NCBI GenBank assembly: GCA_028701945.1
Contig: JAQVPT010000038.1
Span: forward strand, 1 to 16,725
DNA length: 16,725 nucleotides
Reading direction: 5' to 3'
Source: Bacteroidales bacterium
Lineage (GTDB): Bacteria > Bacteroidota > Bacteroidia > Bacteroidales > ML635J-15
Part shown: positions 16,098-16,725 of the stretch, piece after piece
Layout of the letters: every line of letters begins with the position of its first letter
Position numbering within the stretch: the stretch's first letter is position 1
Notes under the pieces: generated by a model
What the model saw: the letters and a program-made list of their open reading frames with translations, nothing else
What the model was told of the DNA's origin: nothing
Database searches by the model: none
Program-made: the position numbers and the translations under genes

Positions 16098-16180
16098 TAA
16101 AAAATCAACAAATTTAAGATGATAATATGTGTAATTTTATCAACCTTGTTAAACAACAATTTATTTTATGACAAAAAACA

Positions 16181-16201
16181 GGTGAACGGTGGACGGTAAT
16201 G
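16181..16201 (+). repeat. Short degenerate 7-bp repeat (GGTGAAC/GGTGGAC/GGTAATG)
   Basis: Three 7-base units beginning GGT lie directly before the octamer array: 16181-16187, 16188-16194 and 16195-16201. They appear to form a separate repeat with a different period. Confidence 0.5.
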
Positions 16202-16335
16202 CTGTGATTCTGTGATGCTGTGATGCGGTGATGCTGTGATACTGTGATGCTGTGATACTGTGATGCTGTGATACTGTGATTCTGTGATGCGGTGATGCGG
16301 TGATTCTGTGATGCGGGCCCTGTGATTATGTGATA
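16202..16335 (+). repeat. Tandem array of 8-bp units, consensus CTGTGATN
   Basis: Fourteen octamers run without interruption from 16202 to 16313, then six bases (CGGGCC), then two more units to 16335. The last base of the unit is G, A or T, and units 4, 12 and 13 have CGGTGAT in place of CTGTGAT. Units 5-9 alternate A,G,A,G,A at the last base, which suggests expansion by 16-base steps. The array is GC-richer and more G-rich than its surroundings and carries no gene. It sits in the 414 bases between the divergent tmk and folP starts. Confidence 0.93.
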
Positions 16336-16339
16336 AACT

Positions 16340-16347
16340 TATCTTTG
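16340..16347 (+). promoter_or_regulatory. Candidate -7 box directly after the octamer array
   Basis: TATCTTTG matches TAnnTTTG and begins 5 bases after the array, pointing to folP 127 bases away. If it is used, its -33 region would fall inside the repeat array. The box at 16447-16454 is a competing candidate. Confidence 0.3.
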
Positions 16348-16446
16348 GCTTTGCTCATCGCACAAACAGAACAGTGAGATGCTATTGCGTAGCTCCAATT
16401 TTAAATAATTTTGTCGCAAATAATCGCATTTTTACAATCAATTTAA

Positions 16447-16454
16447 TAAATTTG
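16447..16454 (+). promoter_or_regulatory. Candidate -7 promoter box for folP
   Basis: TAAATTTG matches TAnnTTTG and ends 20 bases before the GTG start proposed for folP, the usual distance for a short leader. No good -33 element was seen at 19-21 bases. Confidence 0.4.
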
Positions 16455-16473
16455 CAAATAAAAATATTTAACA

Positions 16474-16725
16474 GTGTTTATAAATTTAAAAGGAAATCTG
16501 ATTGACTTGGCAAGTCCCAAAATAATGGGGATTCTCAATATTACTCCGGATTCATTTTACGAAGGCAGCCGGCATAGTACAAAATTAGACATCAAAACTA
16601 TTATTAGTAAGATGTTTGAAGATGGAGCTGATATTATTGATATTGGTGCAATGTCGAGCCGTCCTGGAGCAAAAATCGTAAGCGAGAAAGAAGAGTTTGA
16701 CAGATTAAATCCTATTTTCGAAATA
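16474..16725 (+). CDS. folP: Dihydropteroate synthase, N-terminal part (runs off the right edge)
   Basis: The visible 84 residues are the start of the folate-pathway enzyme that joins p-aminobenzoate to dihydropterin pyrophosphate, the target of sulfonamides. The family signature KIMGILNITPDSFYEG (16-31) is present, with N22. It is followed by GADIIDIGAMSSRPGA (51-66), which contains D56 and the SRPGA loop. I place the start at the GTG at 16474, because FINLKGNLIDLASPKIMGILN matches the usual family N-terminus ahead of the first in-frame ATG (16525, Met18), and an in-frame stop lies at 16459-16461. Starting at 16525 would remove the first strands of the barrel. A TTG at 16507 is a less likely alternative. 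The gene is divergent from tmk across the octamer array. The frame is intact to the window end. Confidence 0.93.
   Translation, partial: MFINLKGNLIDLASPKIMGILNITPDSFYEGSRHSTKLDIKTIISKMFEDGADIIDIGAMSSRPGAKIVSEKEEFDRLNPIFEI

Noticed and set aside
16202..16335. Octamer array as a CRISPR or as coding repeats
   Set aside because: The units are 8 bases with no spacers. No frame across the array has a start, ribosome site or known repeat protein, and an 8-base unit is not a multiple of three.

Overview
The window is AT-rich, and its gene content and promoter style point to a member of the Bacteroidota, probably order Bacteroidales. The clues are several matches to the TAnnTTTG -7 promoter element typical of that phylum, no obvious Shine-Dalgarno sequences before most genes, a GWxTD-domain lipoprotein (a family characteristic of Bacteroidota), and a DoxX/MauE-type membrane protein of the Bacteroides BT_3928 kind next to tpiA. 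No species can be named from the sequence alone. I saw no tRNA, rRNA, CRISPR array, intact insertion sequence or phage gene.

Left part (1-3711). A sensor histidine kinase gene runs off the left edge on the minus strand. Next come about 690 bases without an intact gene. They hold a 127-base copy of the start of the glycosyltransferase gene (490-616), a hairpin and a long imperfect inverted repeat, and then the second copy, which leads into the intact glycosyltransferase (1163-2329). A secreted YD-repeat-like protein of unknown function follows tail to tail. A 210-base element with 18-base terminal inverted repeats (3439-3648) lies upstream of the photolyase gene.

Middle (3712-5526). A class I CPD photolyase and a single-domain CheY-like response regulator lie on the plus strand and converge on the minus-strand genes that follow.

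Right part (5527-16059, all minus strand). In transcription order these are tmk, a DoxX-family membrane protein, tpiA and prmA, with gaps of 24, 5 and 1 bases, so they are very probably one operon. After a 127-base gap comes a second compact group: a 1501-residue secreted beta-rich protein of unknown function, a GWxTD lipoprotein overlapping it by 17 bases, and rlmB 4 bases further on. The first operon mixes nucleotide synthesis, glycolysis, ribosomal protein methylation and a membrane protein. The second couples two envelope proteins to an rRNA methyltransferase.

Right edge. folP (dihydropteroate synthase) starts divergently from tmk, probably at a GTG, and is cut by the window end. The 414 bases between them carry a tandem array of 8-base units (16202-16335) followed by candidate promoters.

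The parts most worth a second look are the duplicated glycosyltransferase start with its inserted inverted repeat, the MITE-like element in front of the photolyase, the octamer array between tmk and folP, and the giant-protein/GWxTD pair. I see no clear new defence or mobile system.
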